Below are positions 7,610-16,073 of a stretch of 21,499 nt of DNA, piece by piece. Both the position numbers and the translations under genes were made by a program. Each line of letters starts with the position of its first letter. Position 1 is the first letter of the stretch. The stretch comes from UMGS1052 sp045532035 (GTDB lineage Bacteria > Bacillota > Clostridia > Oscillospirales > CAG-382), in assembly GCA_045532035.1 (NCBI GenBank), contig JAZSFD010000001.1:1-21499 (forward strand), written 5' to 3'. Under the pieces are notes generated by a model, which was given only the letters and a program-made list of their open reading frames with translations, was not told the DNA's origin and did not search any database.

Positions 7610-8104
7610 TTATATTAAATCAGTCAATATCTGCCATTCCTTCGTGAGTTTTTCAAGACTCCATACGGCGTTGGCAGGGGAGGTGGACGGAAGACAAACA
7701 GCTTTCCTTCCCACTTTTGTTTCTATATATTTTTTGTAATATTTTTCAGAGGTTTTGCCGTTGACAAAGATAGCTTTGATGTCGGCAATGTTCAGGATCC
7801 GTGAAATATCGTTCGGCACCGCGTTTTTTATCGAGCTGTCGGAACTTCCCACAATGTCGCAGGATGCGATGACATCCCAAAGGGCGATCCCGTGGGAAAG
7901 AAGAAAGCTCTTTTTTGCTTCGGTACTGTCGGCTATTTCTTCCGAAAACACATTCGACAGCACTTTCCAGAAGCGGTTTTGGGGATGACCGTAGAAAAAA
8001 ACGGTGTCCCTTGATTTTTTTGACGGAAAGCTTCCGAGAATCAGAATTTTTGAGTTTTCGTCAAAAACCGGAGCTATCGGATGGTTAAGCCTTTCTTTTT
8101 CCAT
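7610..8104 (-). CDS. DNA-deoxyinosine (hypoxanthine) glycosylase, uracil-DNA-glycosylase superfamily family 6
   Basis: 164 residues, the normal size. Motif 1 is ILILGSFPSKKSR (~20-32), followed by FFYGHPQNRFWKVL (~37-49) in which Asn43 matches the conserved Asn proposed as catalytic in this family. Motif 2 is LPSTSPANAVW (~138-148). The enzyme excises hypoxanthine (deaminated adenine), and sometimes uracil-type lesions, from DNA to start base excision repair. It sits 3 bases after the gpsA stop codon, so it is co-transcribed and probably translationally coupled with a phospholipid-precursor gene, an odd but common kind of pairing. No signal or membrane segment. Confidence 0.82.
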   Translation of the reverse strand: MEKERLNHPIAPVFDENSKILILGSFPSKKSRDTVFFYGHPQNRFWKVLSNVFSEEIADSTEAKKSFLLSHGIALWDVIASCDIVGSSDSSIKNAVPNDISRILNIADIKAIFVNGKTSEKYYKKYIETKVGRKAVCLPSTSPANAVWSLEKLTKEWQILTDLI

Positions 8105-8107
8105 TCT

Positions 8108-9100
8108 TCAGTTTTCGCTTTTGGGTTCGCGCATCATAAGCTCAAGCACCGCTTCCTTCGGCGCTTTTCCCTCATAAAGTACCTGAAACGCTTTTTCTAC
8201 AATCGGCATTTCAACCTTGTACTTTTTCGAAAGCTCAAATGCGGCACGGCAGGACTGAACGCCTTCGACGACCATGTGCACATCTTCAAGTGCTTCGTCA
8301 AGCGTTTTTCCCTGACCTATAAGAATTCCTGCGCGGCGGTTTCTTGAGTGCATACTTGTACAGGTAACGATGAGATCGCCGATTCCGCTGAGTCCCCAGA
8401 AGGTGTCGGCGTTTGCACCCATGGCGATGCCCAGACGCGCGATTTCCTTGATTCCGCGGGTCATAAGAGCCGCCTTTGTGTTGTCGCCAAAGCCTATGCC
8501 GTCGGTGATGCCGGCGCACAAGGCAATGATGTTTTTCAAAGCACCGCCAAGTTCAACACCGAGAATGTCGGTGCCGGTATATACACGGAAGCTGTCGCTC
8601 ATGAAGATTGACTGAATATATTCAGCGCGCTTTATATCAGGGCAGGCGACGATGTTGGTGGTGGGGATTCCGCGCGCCACCTCTTCGGCGTGGGATGGAC
8701 CTGACATGACCGCGATATTACAGCCTGAAAGCTCACTTTCGGCAATCTCCGAAAGGGTGCAAAGAGTTTTGTCCTCGATGCCTTTTGACAGAATTACAAC
8801 TGTGGTTCCGTCATCTATGTGGAGGGCCATGGCGCGGCAGGTGGAGCGGATGGCCTTTGACGGAGTTACAAGGACGACAAGGTCACACCCCTTGACACAC
8901 GAAATGTCGGAGGTGAAATTTATGTCGGAGGGAAGCTTTACTCCAGGCAGGAACTCTTTGTTTTCAAGGTCTTTTTCCAATCTTTTGCTTTCTTCGTCAA
9001 GCCATGACCACAAAGTGACATCATGACCGTTTTTGTGAAGATGAACAGCGGCGGCAGTGCCCCAGCCGCCTGAGCCTATAATCGAAATTTTTTGTGACAT
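8108..9100 (-). CDS. gpsA: Glycerol-3-phosphate dehydrogenase [NAD(P)+]
   Basis: 330 residues, matching GpsA. Rossmann motif GSGGWGTA at ~9-16; LVTPSKAIR and SGPSHAEEVARG in the cofactor and substrate regions; the catalytic Lys189 in GVELGGALKNIIALCAGI; then GFGDNTKAALMTRGIKEI, GLSGIGDLIVTC and SRNRRAG, all strongly conserved. It reduces dihydroxyacetone phosphate to sn-glycerol-3-phosphate, the backbone for phospholipids, in the cytosol. Product is used by PgsA, encoded in this window. AGGAG lies 5 bases before the ATG. First gene of a three-gene unit with the glycosylase and the AraC regulator; not in the der-plsY-gpsA arrangement usual in Firmicutes. Confidence 0.97.
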   Translation of the reverse strand: MSQKISIIGSGGWGTAAAVHLHKNGHDVTLWSWLDEESKRLEKDLENKEFLPGVKLPSDINFTSDISCVKGCDLVVLVTPSKAIRSTCRAMALHIDDGTTVVILSKGIEDKTLCTLSEIAESELSGCNIAVMSGPSHAEEVARGIPTTNIVACPDIKRAEYIQSIFMSDSFRVYTGTDILGVELGGALKNIIALCAGITDGIGFGDNTKAALMTRGIKEIARLGIAMGANADTFWGLSGIGDLIVTCTSMHSRNRRAGILIGQGKTLDEALEDVHMVVEGVQSCRAAFELSKKYKVEMPIVEKAFQVLYEGKAPKEAVLELMMREPKSEN

Positions 9101-9130
9101 AATACTCCTGTTAATGTGGTTTATAGTGAT

Positions 9131-9155
9131 AAAGGATCGGAAAAACCGATCCTTT
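9131..9155. terminator. Terminator after recR (bidirectional hairpin)
   Basis: Perfect 10-bp stem AAAGGATCGG / CCGATCCTTT with an A5 loop, between the recR stop and the gpsA start. It should end the ychF-ybaB-recR transcript on the minus strand. It leaves only about 30 bases for a gpsA promoter, so gpsA may depend partly on read-through or on sequence inside the hairpin region. Confidence 0.7.
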
Positions 9156-9174
9156 GAAACGATTGATCAATGTG

Positions 9175-9804
9175 TCAGATCTCAACTCTGCCCTCAATGG
9201 CTTTGAAAAGGGTGACATCGTCGGCATATTCGAGGTCTCCGCCCACGGGGATTCCCTTTGCAAGGCGTGTGACCTTGACCCCGAGCGGTTTCAGAAGGCG
9301 CGACACATACATTGCTGTCGCTTCTCCCTCCACATTGGGGTTGGTGGCGGCAATGACTTCTATCTCATGCTCGTCACCGAATTCCTGTCTCAGGGAGCTG
9401 ATGCGGGACAAAAGCTCTGAAATCTTCAATTTTTCGGGGCCTTTTCCGTCAAGAGGGGAGATGACTCCGCCGAGGACATGATATACACCGTCATATTCGC
9501 CGAGTTTTTCAATGGCGGCAACATCTCTCGGATCCTCCACAAGACAGATGAGGTCTTTCTTTCTCTTGTCCTGTGAACAGATGCCGCAGATCTCGCTGTC
9601 GCTGATGTTCTGGCAGACCGAGCAACGGCAAATGAGCCTTTTTGCATCAAGGATAGCCTCCGAAAAAGCCTGCGCTTCGCTGTCTGAATAGTCAAGCACA
9701 TGATATGCCAGACGGTAGGCTGTTTTTTTGCCGACACCGGGAAGCTTGCGGAATTGCTCGGCAAGCCGCTCAAGCGGTGCGACAAAGGAATTGTTGTTTT
9801 CCAT
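9175..9804 (-). CDS. recR: Recombination mediator protein RecR
   Basis: 209 residues against a usual ~198-201. Helix-hairpin-helix LPGVGKKTAYRLAYHV near residues 20-35; C4 zinc finger CSVCQ...CGIC around 60-77; Toprim domain LICLVEDPRDVAAIEKLGEYDGVYHVLGG with the glutamate; then IEVIAATNPNVEGEATAMYVSRLL and KVTRLAKGIPVGGDLEYADDVTLFKAI. RecR with RecO loads RecA at gaps in the RecFOR pathway. It lies 5 bases after the ybaB stop codon, the standard YbaB-RecR pair, but dnaX is not adjacent: ychF takes its place. Terminator follows at 9131-9155. Confidence 0.97.
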   Translation of the reverse strand: MENNNSFVAPLERLAEQFRKLPGVGKKTAYRLAYHVLDYSDSEAQAFSEAILDAKRLICRCSVCQNISDSEICGICSQDKRKKDLICLVEDPRDVAAIEKLGEYDGVYHVLGGVISPLDGKGPEKLKISELLSRISSLRQEFGDEHEIEVIAATNPNVEGEATAMYVSRLLKPLGVKVTRLAKGIPVGGDLEYADDVTLFKAIEGRVEI

Positions 9805-9809
9805 ATTTA

Positions 9810-10157
9810 TCAGAACATTCCGGGAACGCTGAGAGAGCCTGTGATCTTGTTCATAGTTTCGGCGTTGGCGGTCTCAACTGTCTTGATGGCTTCATTCACA
9901 GCCGCTGTGATGACATCCGAAAGAGTTTCGATATCGTCGGGATCAACGATGTCGGGAGAGATCTCGATGGAAAGGATCTCCTTTTTGCCGTTGATCTTCA
10001 CCTTGACGGCACCGCCGCCTGCCTGAGTTTCATATTCCTTTTCGTCAAGCTCAGCCTGTGCCTTTTCCATGTCTTCCTGCATTTTCTGAGCCTGTCTTAT
10101 CATAGACTGCATATTCTGGGGGCCGCCGCCCATACCCTTGGGTAATCTTGCTTTCAT
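9810..10157 (-). CDS. YbaB/EbfC-family nucleoid-associated protein
   Basis: 115 residues starting MKARLPKGMGGG. I chose the ATG at 10157 because GGAGG lies 7-8 bases upstream; an upstream TTG at 10172 overlaps that Shine-Dalgarno sequence and is unlikely. Short Gly/Pro-rich head, then a long helix MIRQAQKMQEDMEKAQAELDE and a beta sheet VKVKINGKKEILSIEISPDIVDPDD, the typical YbaB fold. These dimers bind DNA and coat the nucleoid; a role with RecR is inferred from the conserved pair. Gap to ychF is 42 bases with no promoter I can call, so it is likely in the ychF transcript. Confidence 0.92.
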   Translation of the reverse strand: MKARLPKGMGGGPQNMQSMIRQAQKMQEDMEKAQAELDEKEYETQAGGGAVKVKINGKKEILSIEISPDIVDPDDIETLSDVITAAVNEAIKTVETANAETMNKITGSLSVPGMF

Positions 10158-10199
10158 TTTCTGTTCCTCCAAATTTATATTAGTTTTTCGTATTATTTA

Positions 10200-11300
10200 T
10201 CAGACATTGAATCTGAAGAGAACGACATCGCCGTCCTTCATGACATATTCCTTGCCTTCCGAGCGCATAAGTCCCTTGTCACGGGCGTTTGCCAGCGAGC
10301 CGCAGGATACAAGGTCATCATATGCCACTACCTCTGCACGGATAAATCCGCGTTCGAAGTCGGTGTGGATCTTGCCTGCCGCCTGAGGCGCACGGGTGCC
10401 TTCGGTGATCGTCCAGGCTCTGACCTCTTCGGGGCCTGCGGTAAGGAAGCTGATAAGTCCGAGCAGGCTGTAGCACGCGGTAACGAGCTTGTCAAGACCC
10501 GAGCAGGGGAGTCCGAGATCATGAAGAAATTCGTCTTTTTCATCGTCTTCAAGGGTTGCGATCTCAGCCTCAAGCTGTGCGCAGATCGAAATGATTCCCG
10601 AGTTTTCGGCATCAGCGATTTCTTTGAGCTTTACATAGTATTCGTTGCCCATCGGGTCATCTGCAATCTCATTTTCGTCGATATTTGCGGCATAGATGAT
10701 GGGTTTCATGCTGAGAAGCGGAATGTCTTTGAGCATTTCCTTCTGATCGTCCGAAAGCTCCTGCGCAAGGGTTCTTGCGCTTTTGCCCTCGTTGAGAGTG
10801 GCAAGAAGCTTTGTCACAAGTTCGATCTCGGAGGCGATTGATTTGTCGCCCTTTAAGATCTTGTTGTCGCGATCAAGTCTGCGCTCAAGAATTTCGATAT
10901 CCGAATAGATGAGCTCAAGATTTATGGTTTCGACATCGCCTGCGGGGTCAACATGACCGTTGACATGAACGATGTCATCGTTTTCAAAGCAGCGTACCAC
11001 ATGGACGATGGCGTCAACCTCTCTGATATGCGAGAGGAATTTGTTTCCGAGTCCCTCGCCCTTGGAGGCACCTTTGACAAGACCTGCAATATCAACAAAT
11101 TCGATGACGGCAGGAGTGTATTTTTTGGGGTTATACATTTGCGCAAGCACATCAAGACGCGCATCGGGAACAAGCGCGATGCCCACATTCGGGTCGATGG
11201 TGCAGAAAGGATAGTTTGCCGCATCGGCACCTGCTTTTGTTATGGCGTTGAAAAGTGTGCTTTTTCCGACATTCGGAAGTCCTACGATACCAAGCTTCAT
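10200..11300 (-). CDS. ychF: Redox-regulated ATPase YchF (Obg-like)
   Basis: 366 residues from the ATG at 11300, which has AAGGAG 8 bases upstream; further upstream ATGs would extend the protein into non-conserved MIIWIFMYHR sequence. P-loop GLPNVGKST at once after the start; switch and Walker B region VEFVDIAGLVKGASKGEGLGNKFLS; NIDE instead of NKxD in the base-recognition loop, the reason YchF prefers ATP over GTP; coiled-coil middle; TGS domain with EVRAWTITEGTRAPQAAGKIHTDFERGFIRAEV and the ending GDVVLFRFNV. Cytosolic ribosome-associated ATPase linked to stress responses. Own sigma-A promoter; first gene of ychF-ybaB-recR. Confidence 0.97.
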   Translation of the reverse strand: MKLGIVGLPNVGKSTLFNAITKAGADAANYPFCTIDPNVGIALVPDARLDVLAQMYNPKKYTPAVIEFVDIAGLVKGASKGEGLGNKFLSHIREVDAIVHVVRCFENDDIVHVNGHVDPAGDVETINLELIYSDIEILERRLDRDNKILKGDKSIASEIELVTKLLATLNEGKSARTLAQELSDDQKEMLKDIPLLSMKPIIYAANIDENEIADDPMGNEYYVKLKEIADAENSGIISICAQLEAEIATLEDDEKDEFLHDLGLPCSGLDKLVTACYSLLGLISFLTAGPEEVRAWTITEGTRAPQAAGKIHTDFERGFIRAEVVAYDDLVSCGSLANARDKGLMRSEGKEYVMKDGDVVLFRFNV

Positions 11301-11353
11301 TATATTTTCTCCTTGTTGTCTATGATACATAAATATCCATATTATCATGTTGT

Positions 11354-11382
11354 ATTATAGCACAGCCGAGCTCTTTTTTCAA
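11354..11382 (-). promoter_or_regulatory. Sigma-A promoter of ychF-ybaB-recR
   Basis: Minus strand TTGAAA (11377-11382), 17-base spacer, perfect TATAAT (11354-11359). It gives a leader of about 45 bases before the ychF ATG. Confidence 0.8.
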
Positions 11383-11486
11383 TAGGTATCGGTATTTTGA
11401 TTGTAAATTTATTGAAGCAATATACCAAAAAAGAATCGGAGGTGAACATAATTCTGTGTTTTTTCAACTAATTTCACATCAACTTA

Positions 11487-11515
11487 TTGAAATAATTGCG
11501 ATGTTGTGATATAAT
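11487..11515 (+). promoter_or_regulatory. Sigma-A promoter of the rimO operon
   Basis: TTGAAA (11487-11492), 17-base spacer, perfect TATAAT (11510-11515). The start near 11522 gives a leader of about 48 bases. The 104 bases between this and the ychF promoter hold no gene that I can support. Confidence 0.8.
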
Positions 11516-11569
11516 CCATATTGAATATCTGTTTATACTGTGAAATACTGAAAGGTCAGGACATATACT

Positions 11570-12931
11570 GTGAGTGAGAATACAAAAATAAAAGTGGCCT
11601 TCGTGTCGCTCGGCTGTCCGAAAAATCAGATCGACAGCGAGGTTATGATTGCAACCCTTGCAAAGGCAGGAATGGAGATAGTCGAAGAGGACATCTTTGC
11701 CGATGTGGTTGTGGTCAACACCTGCGCTTTTATTCAGAGTGCCAAGGAAGAAGCAATAGAGTGCATTCTTGATGTGGCATGGCTGAGAGAAAACCGCGAG
11801 CTTCGCGGAATTGTTGTTACCGGTTGCCTTGCTCAGCGCTACGGCGACGAGCTGCTTGCCGAAATCCCTGAGGTTGACGCGGTCTGCGGTGTCGGAAATC
11901 TTGATGATATAGTGGATGCCGTCCGCCATGCATACGAACACGGCGGCAAAAAGGATGTTGAAAAATTCAAAGCGATCTCTTGTCCCGAAGCTCAGAAGTT
12001 AGGCGGCGACCGTGCGGTCACTCCTCCCGAATATTTGGCATATATCAAGATCTCCGAAGGCTGTGACAACCGCTGTACATATTGCATCATTCCGTATCTG
12101 CGCGGAAAGTTCCGTTCGAGAACGATAGAGGATATTGTGACTGAGGCGCGCGAGCTTGCCGCCCTTGGAACAAAAGAGCTTGTGGTCGTCTCCCAGGACA
12201 CCACCCGCTATGGACTTGATCTTTACGGAGAATACAGCCTTGATAAGCTTTTGACAGAGCTTTGCAAGATCGATGGTATCGAATGGATAAGACTTCTATA
12301 TTGTTATCCCGACGAGATCACCGATCCTCTCATCGAAGTCATTGCAAACGAAGAAAAGATCGTCAAATATATCGACATTCCCATCCAGCACATCTCCGAC
12401 AATGTTCTCAAAGCCATGAACAGACGCGGAGACGGTGCCCTGGTTCGGGATTGTGTGAGAAAGCTTCGCGAGCGCATCCCCGAAATTGTTCTTCGCACTA
12501 CAGTCATTGTGGGATTCCCCGGCGAAACAAAAGAAAATTTTGCCGAACTTGCCGAATATCTGAAAGAAGCGAAGTTTGACAGACTTGGTGTTTTCACCTA
12601 TTCTGCCGAGGAGGGAACTCCTGCCGCCCGCATCAAGGACGGAAAAGTCCCCGAAAAGACAAAGCAGCACAGAATGGATGTCATCATGCGCAATCAGATT
12701 GAGATTCATGAAAAGAACAACCGAAAATTCGTCGGAAAAACTCTGCGCGTTCTTTGTGAGGGCTTTGACATTCCGTCGGGAGTACATTCGGGCAGATGCT
12801 ATGCAGATGCTCCAGAGATCGACGGCAAGGTTTTCTTTACAGCGAAAAGAAAGCTTCCTGCGGGAATATTCGTTGATGTTACGATAAACGATGCTGTCGA
12901 ATATGATCTTTACGGCGAGGCCGCCGAATAA
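11570..12931 (+). CDS. rimO: Ribosomal protein uS12 methylthiotransferase RimO
   Basis: 453 residues. N-terminal MTTase domain with the three cluster cysteines Cys16 (VSLGCPKNQIDSE), Cys52 (VNTCAFI) and Cys86 (VTGCLAQRYG); radical-SAM motif Cys165-x3-Cys169-x2-Cys172 (GCDNRCTYCIIPYLRG); C-terminal TRAM domain (~385-450). 'GCPKNQIDSE' points to RimO over the tRNA enzyme MiaB. It methylthiolates the conserved Asp of ribosomal protein S12 near the decoding centre. The start is GTG at 11570, with a weak AAAGG-type site about 14 bases upstream; no better start is in frame. First gene of a run of six. The ORF end is 14 bases from pgsA. Confidence 0.96.
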   Translation: MSENTKIKVAFVSLGCPKNQIDSEVMIATLAKAGMEIVEEDIFADVVVVNTCAFIQSAKEEAIECILDVAWLRENRELRGIVVTGCLAQRYGDELLAEIPEVDAVCGVGNLDDIVDAVRHAYEHGGKKDVEKFKAISCPEAQKLGGDRAVTPPEYLAYIKISEGCDNRCTYCIIPYLRGKFRSRTIEDIVTEARELAALGTKELVVVSQDTTRYGLDLYGEYSLDKLLTELCKIDGIEWIRLLYCYPDEITDPLIEVIANEEKIVKYIDIPIQHISDNVLKAMNRRGDGALVRDCVRKLRERIPEIVLRTTVIVGFPGETKENFAELAEYLKEAKFDRLGVFTYSAEEGTPAARIKDGKVPEKTKQHRMDVIMRNQIEIHEKNNRKFVGKTLRVLCEGFDIPSGVHSGRCYADAPEIDGKVFFTAKRKLPAGIFVDVTINDAVEYDLYGEAAE

Positions 12932-12945
12932 GAGGAGGTATATTT

Positions 12946-13542
12946 ATGAATCTGCCTAATAAGCTTACAGTTCTCAGAGTGATACTGATACCCTTTTTCA
13001 TGGTATTCATTCTTCTCCCTGATTTTACCGAAATAAATAAAGTTGCAAGTGATCTTATCGCGGCGGCGATCTTTGGAATTGCCTCCTTCACCGACTACCT
13101 TGACGGAAAGATCGCAAGATCTCGGAATATTGTTACAGACTTCGGAAAATTTATGGATCCGATTGCCGATAAGCTGATGGTCTTCGGAGCTTTCCTGTGT
13201 TTTCTTGTGGCTGAAAGCTATGCCGCATACCGCTATATCTTCGCGGTCATCGTTTTTGTGGTACTTCTGCGCGAATTTGCAGTGACTTCCATCCGTCTTG
13301 TGGCTCAGAGCTCGGGCGGCAAGGTGATTGCAGCAAATATGCTCGGTAAGATCAAGACTGTGACACAGATAATCTTCATCCTTGCGGCGCTTGTTGAAAA
13401 GCATCTTTTCTTCTTCTGCGATTTTATGGTTAAATATACACCCATAACCATCTTGTCCTGCCTTGTGATGTTCATATTCACCGTTCTTTCGGGAGTGAAC
13501 TATCTTGCGGCGAACAAGCAGTATATCGACCCCAAAAAATAA
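12946..13542 (+). CDS. pgsA: CDP-diacylglycerol-glycerol-3-phosphate 3-phosphatidyltransferase
   Basis: 198-residue integral membrane protein of normal length. It carries the complete CDP-alcohol phosphotransferase motif D50-x2-D53-G54-x2-A57-R58-x8-G67-x3-D71-x3-D75, read as TDYLDGKIAR...GKFMDPIAD. N-terminus MNLPNKLTVLRVILIP is typical of PgsA. It joins CDP-diacylglycerol and glycerol-3-phosphate to phosphatidylglycerol phosphate, the committed step to phosphatidylglycerol and cardiolipin. GAGGAGG lies 7 bases before the ATG. rimO-pgsA is a common Firmicute pairing. Its substrate is made by GpsA, encoded earlier in the window on the other strand. Confidence 0.95.
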   Translation: MNLPNKLTVLRVILIPFFMVFILLPDFTEINKVASDLIAAAIFGIASFTDYLDGKIARSRNIVTDFGKFMDPIADKLMVFGAFLCFLVAESYAAYRYIFAVIVFVVLLREFAVTSIRLVAQSSGGKVIAANMLGKIKTVTQIIFILAALVEKHLFFFCDFMVKYTPITILSCLVMFIFTVLSGVNYLAANKQYIDPKK

Positions 13543-13569
13543 TCCCACCGAACGATCGGAGAAACATAT

Positions 13570-14205
13570 ATGTTCGAAAAGCTTAAATACGATATTGATT
13601 CCATCCGCGAACGCGACCCTGCGGCAAGATCCCGTGCCGAAGTGCTTTTGCTTTATTCGGGTCTTCACGCGGTGCTCTATCACAGAGCGGCGCACTTCTT
13701 TTACCGCCGTGACATGAAATTTATCGCCCGTATGATATCCCAGCACGCCCGTTTTATGACAGGCGTTGAGATTCATCCCGGTGCAAAGATCGGCAAAGGA
13801 CTTCTCATCGACCACGGTGCAGGTGTTGTTATCGGCGAAACCGCTGTTGTCGGTGACAATTGTACCATCTATCAGGGGGTGACTCTTGGCGGTACCGGCA
13901 AGGATGTCGGAAAGCGCCATCCCACCATCGGAAACAATGTCATGATCGGCTCGGGTGCAAAGGTGCTCGGTCCTGTCAAGGTCGGAGATAATTCCAAGAT
14001 CGCCGCAGGTGCGGTAGTGCTCAACGAGGTTCCCGCCGATTCAACTGCGGTGGGTGTTCCTGCCCGTGTCATCTCGCGCAAAAAGACAGCAACGAGCGAA
14101 AACCTTGACCAGGTTCACATTCCTGACCCTGTGGCGCAGGAGATCTGCAAGCTCCGCGCCGAGATAGAAGCTCTTGAAAAGAGAATAAAAGCCATAGAAA
14201 AATAA
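13570..14205 (+). CDS. cysE: Serine O-acetyltransferase
   Basis: 211 residues, the short bacterial form. A helical N-terminus (RERDPAARSRAEVLLLYSGLHAVLYHRAAHFFY) precedes a left-handed beta helix of hexapeptide repeats: VEIHPGAKIGKGLLIDHGAGVVIGETAVVGDNCTIYQGVTLGGTGK, followed by KRHPTIGNNVMIGSGAKVLGPVKVG. The His in LIDHG and the GGTGK loop belong to the active site. It acetylates L-serine with acetyl-CoA to O-acetylserine, the precursor of cysteine. The last ~25 residues (AEIEALEKRIKAIEK) form a short coiled coil. CGGAG lies 8 bases before the ATG. Followed after 20 bases by cysS, the classic Firmicute cysE-cysS arrangement. No T-box or other leader is visible between them. Confidence 0.96.
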   Translation: MFEKLKYDIDSIRERDPAARSRAEVLLLYSGLHAVLYHRAAHFFYRRDMKFIARMISQHARFMTGVEIHPGAKIGKGLLIDHGAGVVIGETAVVGDNCTIYQGVTLGGTGKDVGKRHPTIGNNVMIGSGAKVLGPVKVGDNSKIAAGAVVLNEVPADSTAVGVPARVISRKKTATSENLDQVHIPDPVAQEICKLRAEIEALEKRIKAIEK

Positions 14206-14225
14206 CCGAAAGGATCTTTTAATAA

Positions 14226-15641
14226 ATGAAACTGTATAATTCCGTAACCCGCACAAAGGACGAATTTGTGCCCATTGACCCGAAAGAAGTAAAAATGTAT
14301 ACCTGCGGTCCCACAGTGTATCATTTTGCTCATATAGGAAATCTGCGCTCCTACATCATGGAGGATGTGCTTGAAAAGTATCTGCGCTATTCGGGCTATC
14401 CCGTCAAGCGCGTCATGAATATCACCGATGTCGGACATCTGTCGAGCGATGCCGACACGGGAGAAGACAAGATGCTCAAGGGTGCAAAGCGCGAAAAGAA
14501 GACGGTCATGGAGATCGCAAAGTTCTACACCGACGCTTTCTTTGCCGACTGTGAAAAGCTCAATATCAAGATCCCCGATGTGGTCGAGCCTGCCACCGGA
14601 TGTATCGACGAGTTCATCAAGGTGATCGAAGGTCTTCTTGAAAAGGGCTATGCTTATGAAGCCGGCGGAAACATCTATTTTGATACCTCCAAGCTTTCGC
14701 AGTATTATGTTTTCAACAACTTTGCCGAGGAGGATCTCCAGGACGGTGTCCGTGAGGGTGTTGAAAAGGATGACAACAAGCGCAACAAGGCAGACTTTGT
14801 TCTCTGGTTCACAAAGTCCAAGTTTGAGGATCAGGAGTTGAAATGGGATTCGCCCTGGGGTATCGGTTATCCCGGCTGGCATATCGAATGCTCCTGCATC
14901 TCGATGAAGCATCTTGGCGAATATCTCGATATCCATTGCGGCGGAATTGATAACGCTTTCCCGCACCACACCAACGAGATTGCGCAGTCTGAGGCATACA
15001 TCGGTCACAAATGGTGCAATTTCTGGTTCCATGTGCTCCATCTCAATACCACATCCGGCAAGATGAGTAAATCAAAGGGTGAATTTTTGACAGTTTCGCT
15101 CCTTGAAAGCAAGGGATATCTGCCGGTGGTCTACCGCTTATTCTGCCTGCTTTCACACTACCGCAAGTCGCTGGTCTTCAGCTATGAAAACCTTGATAAC
15201 GCCAAGGTAACCTACGAAAAGCTTGTGGCAAGAATCGCAAAGCTTGAAAAGTCAGGCGAAGTGGATGCGAAAAAATTTGACGAGCTGAAAAAGCTTTTTG
15301 TTGACGCCATGGACAACGACATCAACACATCTCTTGCAATTACTGCACTTTATGATGTTCTCAAATCCGATACGAATGATGCCACAAAACGCGCTCTCAT
15401 TGCTGATTTCGACAAGGTTCTGTCGCTTGATCTTCTTGAAAATGCCGAAAAATCAGGCAAGGAAGAAAGCGCAGGCGAGGATGACGAGCTTGCCGCAACC
15501 GTGAACGAAGCTATTGCAAAGCGCGCTCAGGCAAAGAAGGATAAGAATTTTGCCGAGGCTGACCGAATCCGCGATGAGCTGAAGGCTATGGGTATCGTGC
15601 TTGTGGATACCGCGCAGGGAACGACATGGAAGAAAAGCTGA
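14226..15641 (+). CDS. cysS: Cysteinyl-tRNA synthetase
   Basis: 471 residues, full length. Class I signature HIGN at 36-39 (after CGPTVYHFA, with zinc ligand Cys27), zinc-site residues in HIECSCISMKHL and HCGGIDNAFPHHTNE, and KMSKS at 279-283. The C-terminal domain ends with AKKDKNFAEADRIRDELKAMGIVLVDTAQGTTWK, the usual CysRS tail. It attaches cysteine to tRNA-Cys. An AAAGGA site precedes the ATG. The 3' end overlaps mrnC by 16 bases, suggesting translational coupling. Confidence 0.97.
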   Translation: MKLYNSVTRTKDEFVPIDPKEVKMYTCGPTVYHFAHIGNLRSYIMEDVLEKYLRYSGYPVKRVMNITDVGHLSSDADTGEDKMLKGAKREKKTVMEIAKFYTDAFFADCEKLNIKIPDVVEPATGCIDEFIKVIEGLLEKGYAYEAGGNIYFDTSKLSQYYVFNNFAEEDLQDGVREGVEKDDNKRNKADFVLWFTKSKFEDQELKWDSPWGIGYPGWHIECSCISMKHLGEYLDIHCGGIDNAFPHHTNEIAQSEAYIGHKWCNFWFHVLHLNTTSGKMSKSKGEFLTVSLLESKGYLPVVYRLFCLLSHYRKSLVFSYENLDNAKVTYEKLVARIAKLEKSGEVDAKKFDELKKLFVDAMDNDINTSLAITALYDVLKSDTNDATKRALIADFDKVLSLDLLENAEKSGKEESAGEDDELAATVNEAIAKRAQAKKDKNFAEADRIRDELKAMGIVLVDTAQGTTWKKS

Positions 15642-16057
15642 CTTTTTCCGAAAAAAAGATAAACCCATGTGAGCTGGGAATCTTGCAGCTTGCCTATATG
15701 GGGGATGCGGTGATGGAGCTTTATGCCCGCCGTGAGCTTTTGGCGCAAGGGAATTTTCCTGCGGGAAAGCTTGTGAAGATGTCAAAGGCTTTTGTGACCT
15801 GCGAGGCGCAGAGCGATGCGGTCGAGCGTATTCTTCCCCTCCTTTCGGAAGAGGAGGAGGCTGTATATAAAAGAGGCAGAAATGCCAAGACCCATTTTTC
15901 CCCCTCCCACGGAGAGCTTATCCAGTATCGCAGAGCCACAGGGCTTGAGGCGCTTTTTGGTTTTCTTTTCCTTGCAGGGAAAGAGGCCCGTGCAAAAGAG
16001 CTTTTTGCCGCAGCATATGACGGGGTGGCGGCACAGATGGCAGAAAAGATCAAATAA
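15626..16057 (+). CDS. mrnC: Mini-ribonuclease III
   Basis: 143 residues. One RNase III catalytic domain without a double-stranded-RNA-binding domain: LGILQLAYMGDAVMELYARREL carries the conserved acidic motif, followed by KLVKMSKAFVTCEAQS and EAVYKRGRNAK, then a helix with ATGLEALFGFLFLAGKEARAKELF. It matures 23S rRNA ends in Firmicutes (homodimer, Mg2+-dependent). It overlaps the end of cysS, has AGGGA just before the ATG, and follows the standard cysS-mrnC order. rlmB, which often comes next, is absent: a small membrane protein gene takes its place. Confidence 0.93.
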   Translation: MEEKLTFSEKKINPCELGILQLAYMGDAVMELYARRELLAQGNFPAGKLVKMSKAFVTCEAQSDAVERILPLLSEEEEAVYKRGRNAKTHFSPSHGELIQYRRATGLEALFGFLFLAGKEARAKELFAAAYDGVAAQMAEKIK

Positions 16058-16073
16058 GACAAGGTGACGGAAT

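Noticed and set aside
11434..11506. Short GTG frame after a GGAGGTGA sequence between ychF and rimO (17 codons)
   Set aside because: It lies upstream of and across the rimO promoter, is not followed by an attenuator and has no amino-acid pattern suggestive of a leader peptide.
12910..13920. 336-residue minus-strand open frame across pgsA and cysE
   Set aside because: It is the shadow of two clear genes on the plus strand; its protein is low-complexity and His/Cys-rich without a family pattern.
14115..15041. 308-residue minus-strand open frame across cysE-cysS
   Set aside because: Antisense shadow of cysS; no ribosome binding site or recognisable domain.
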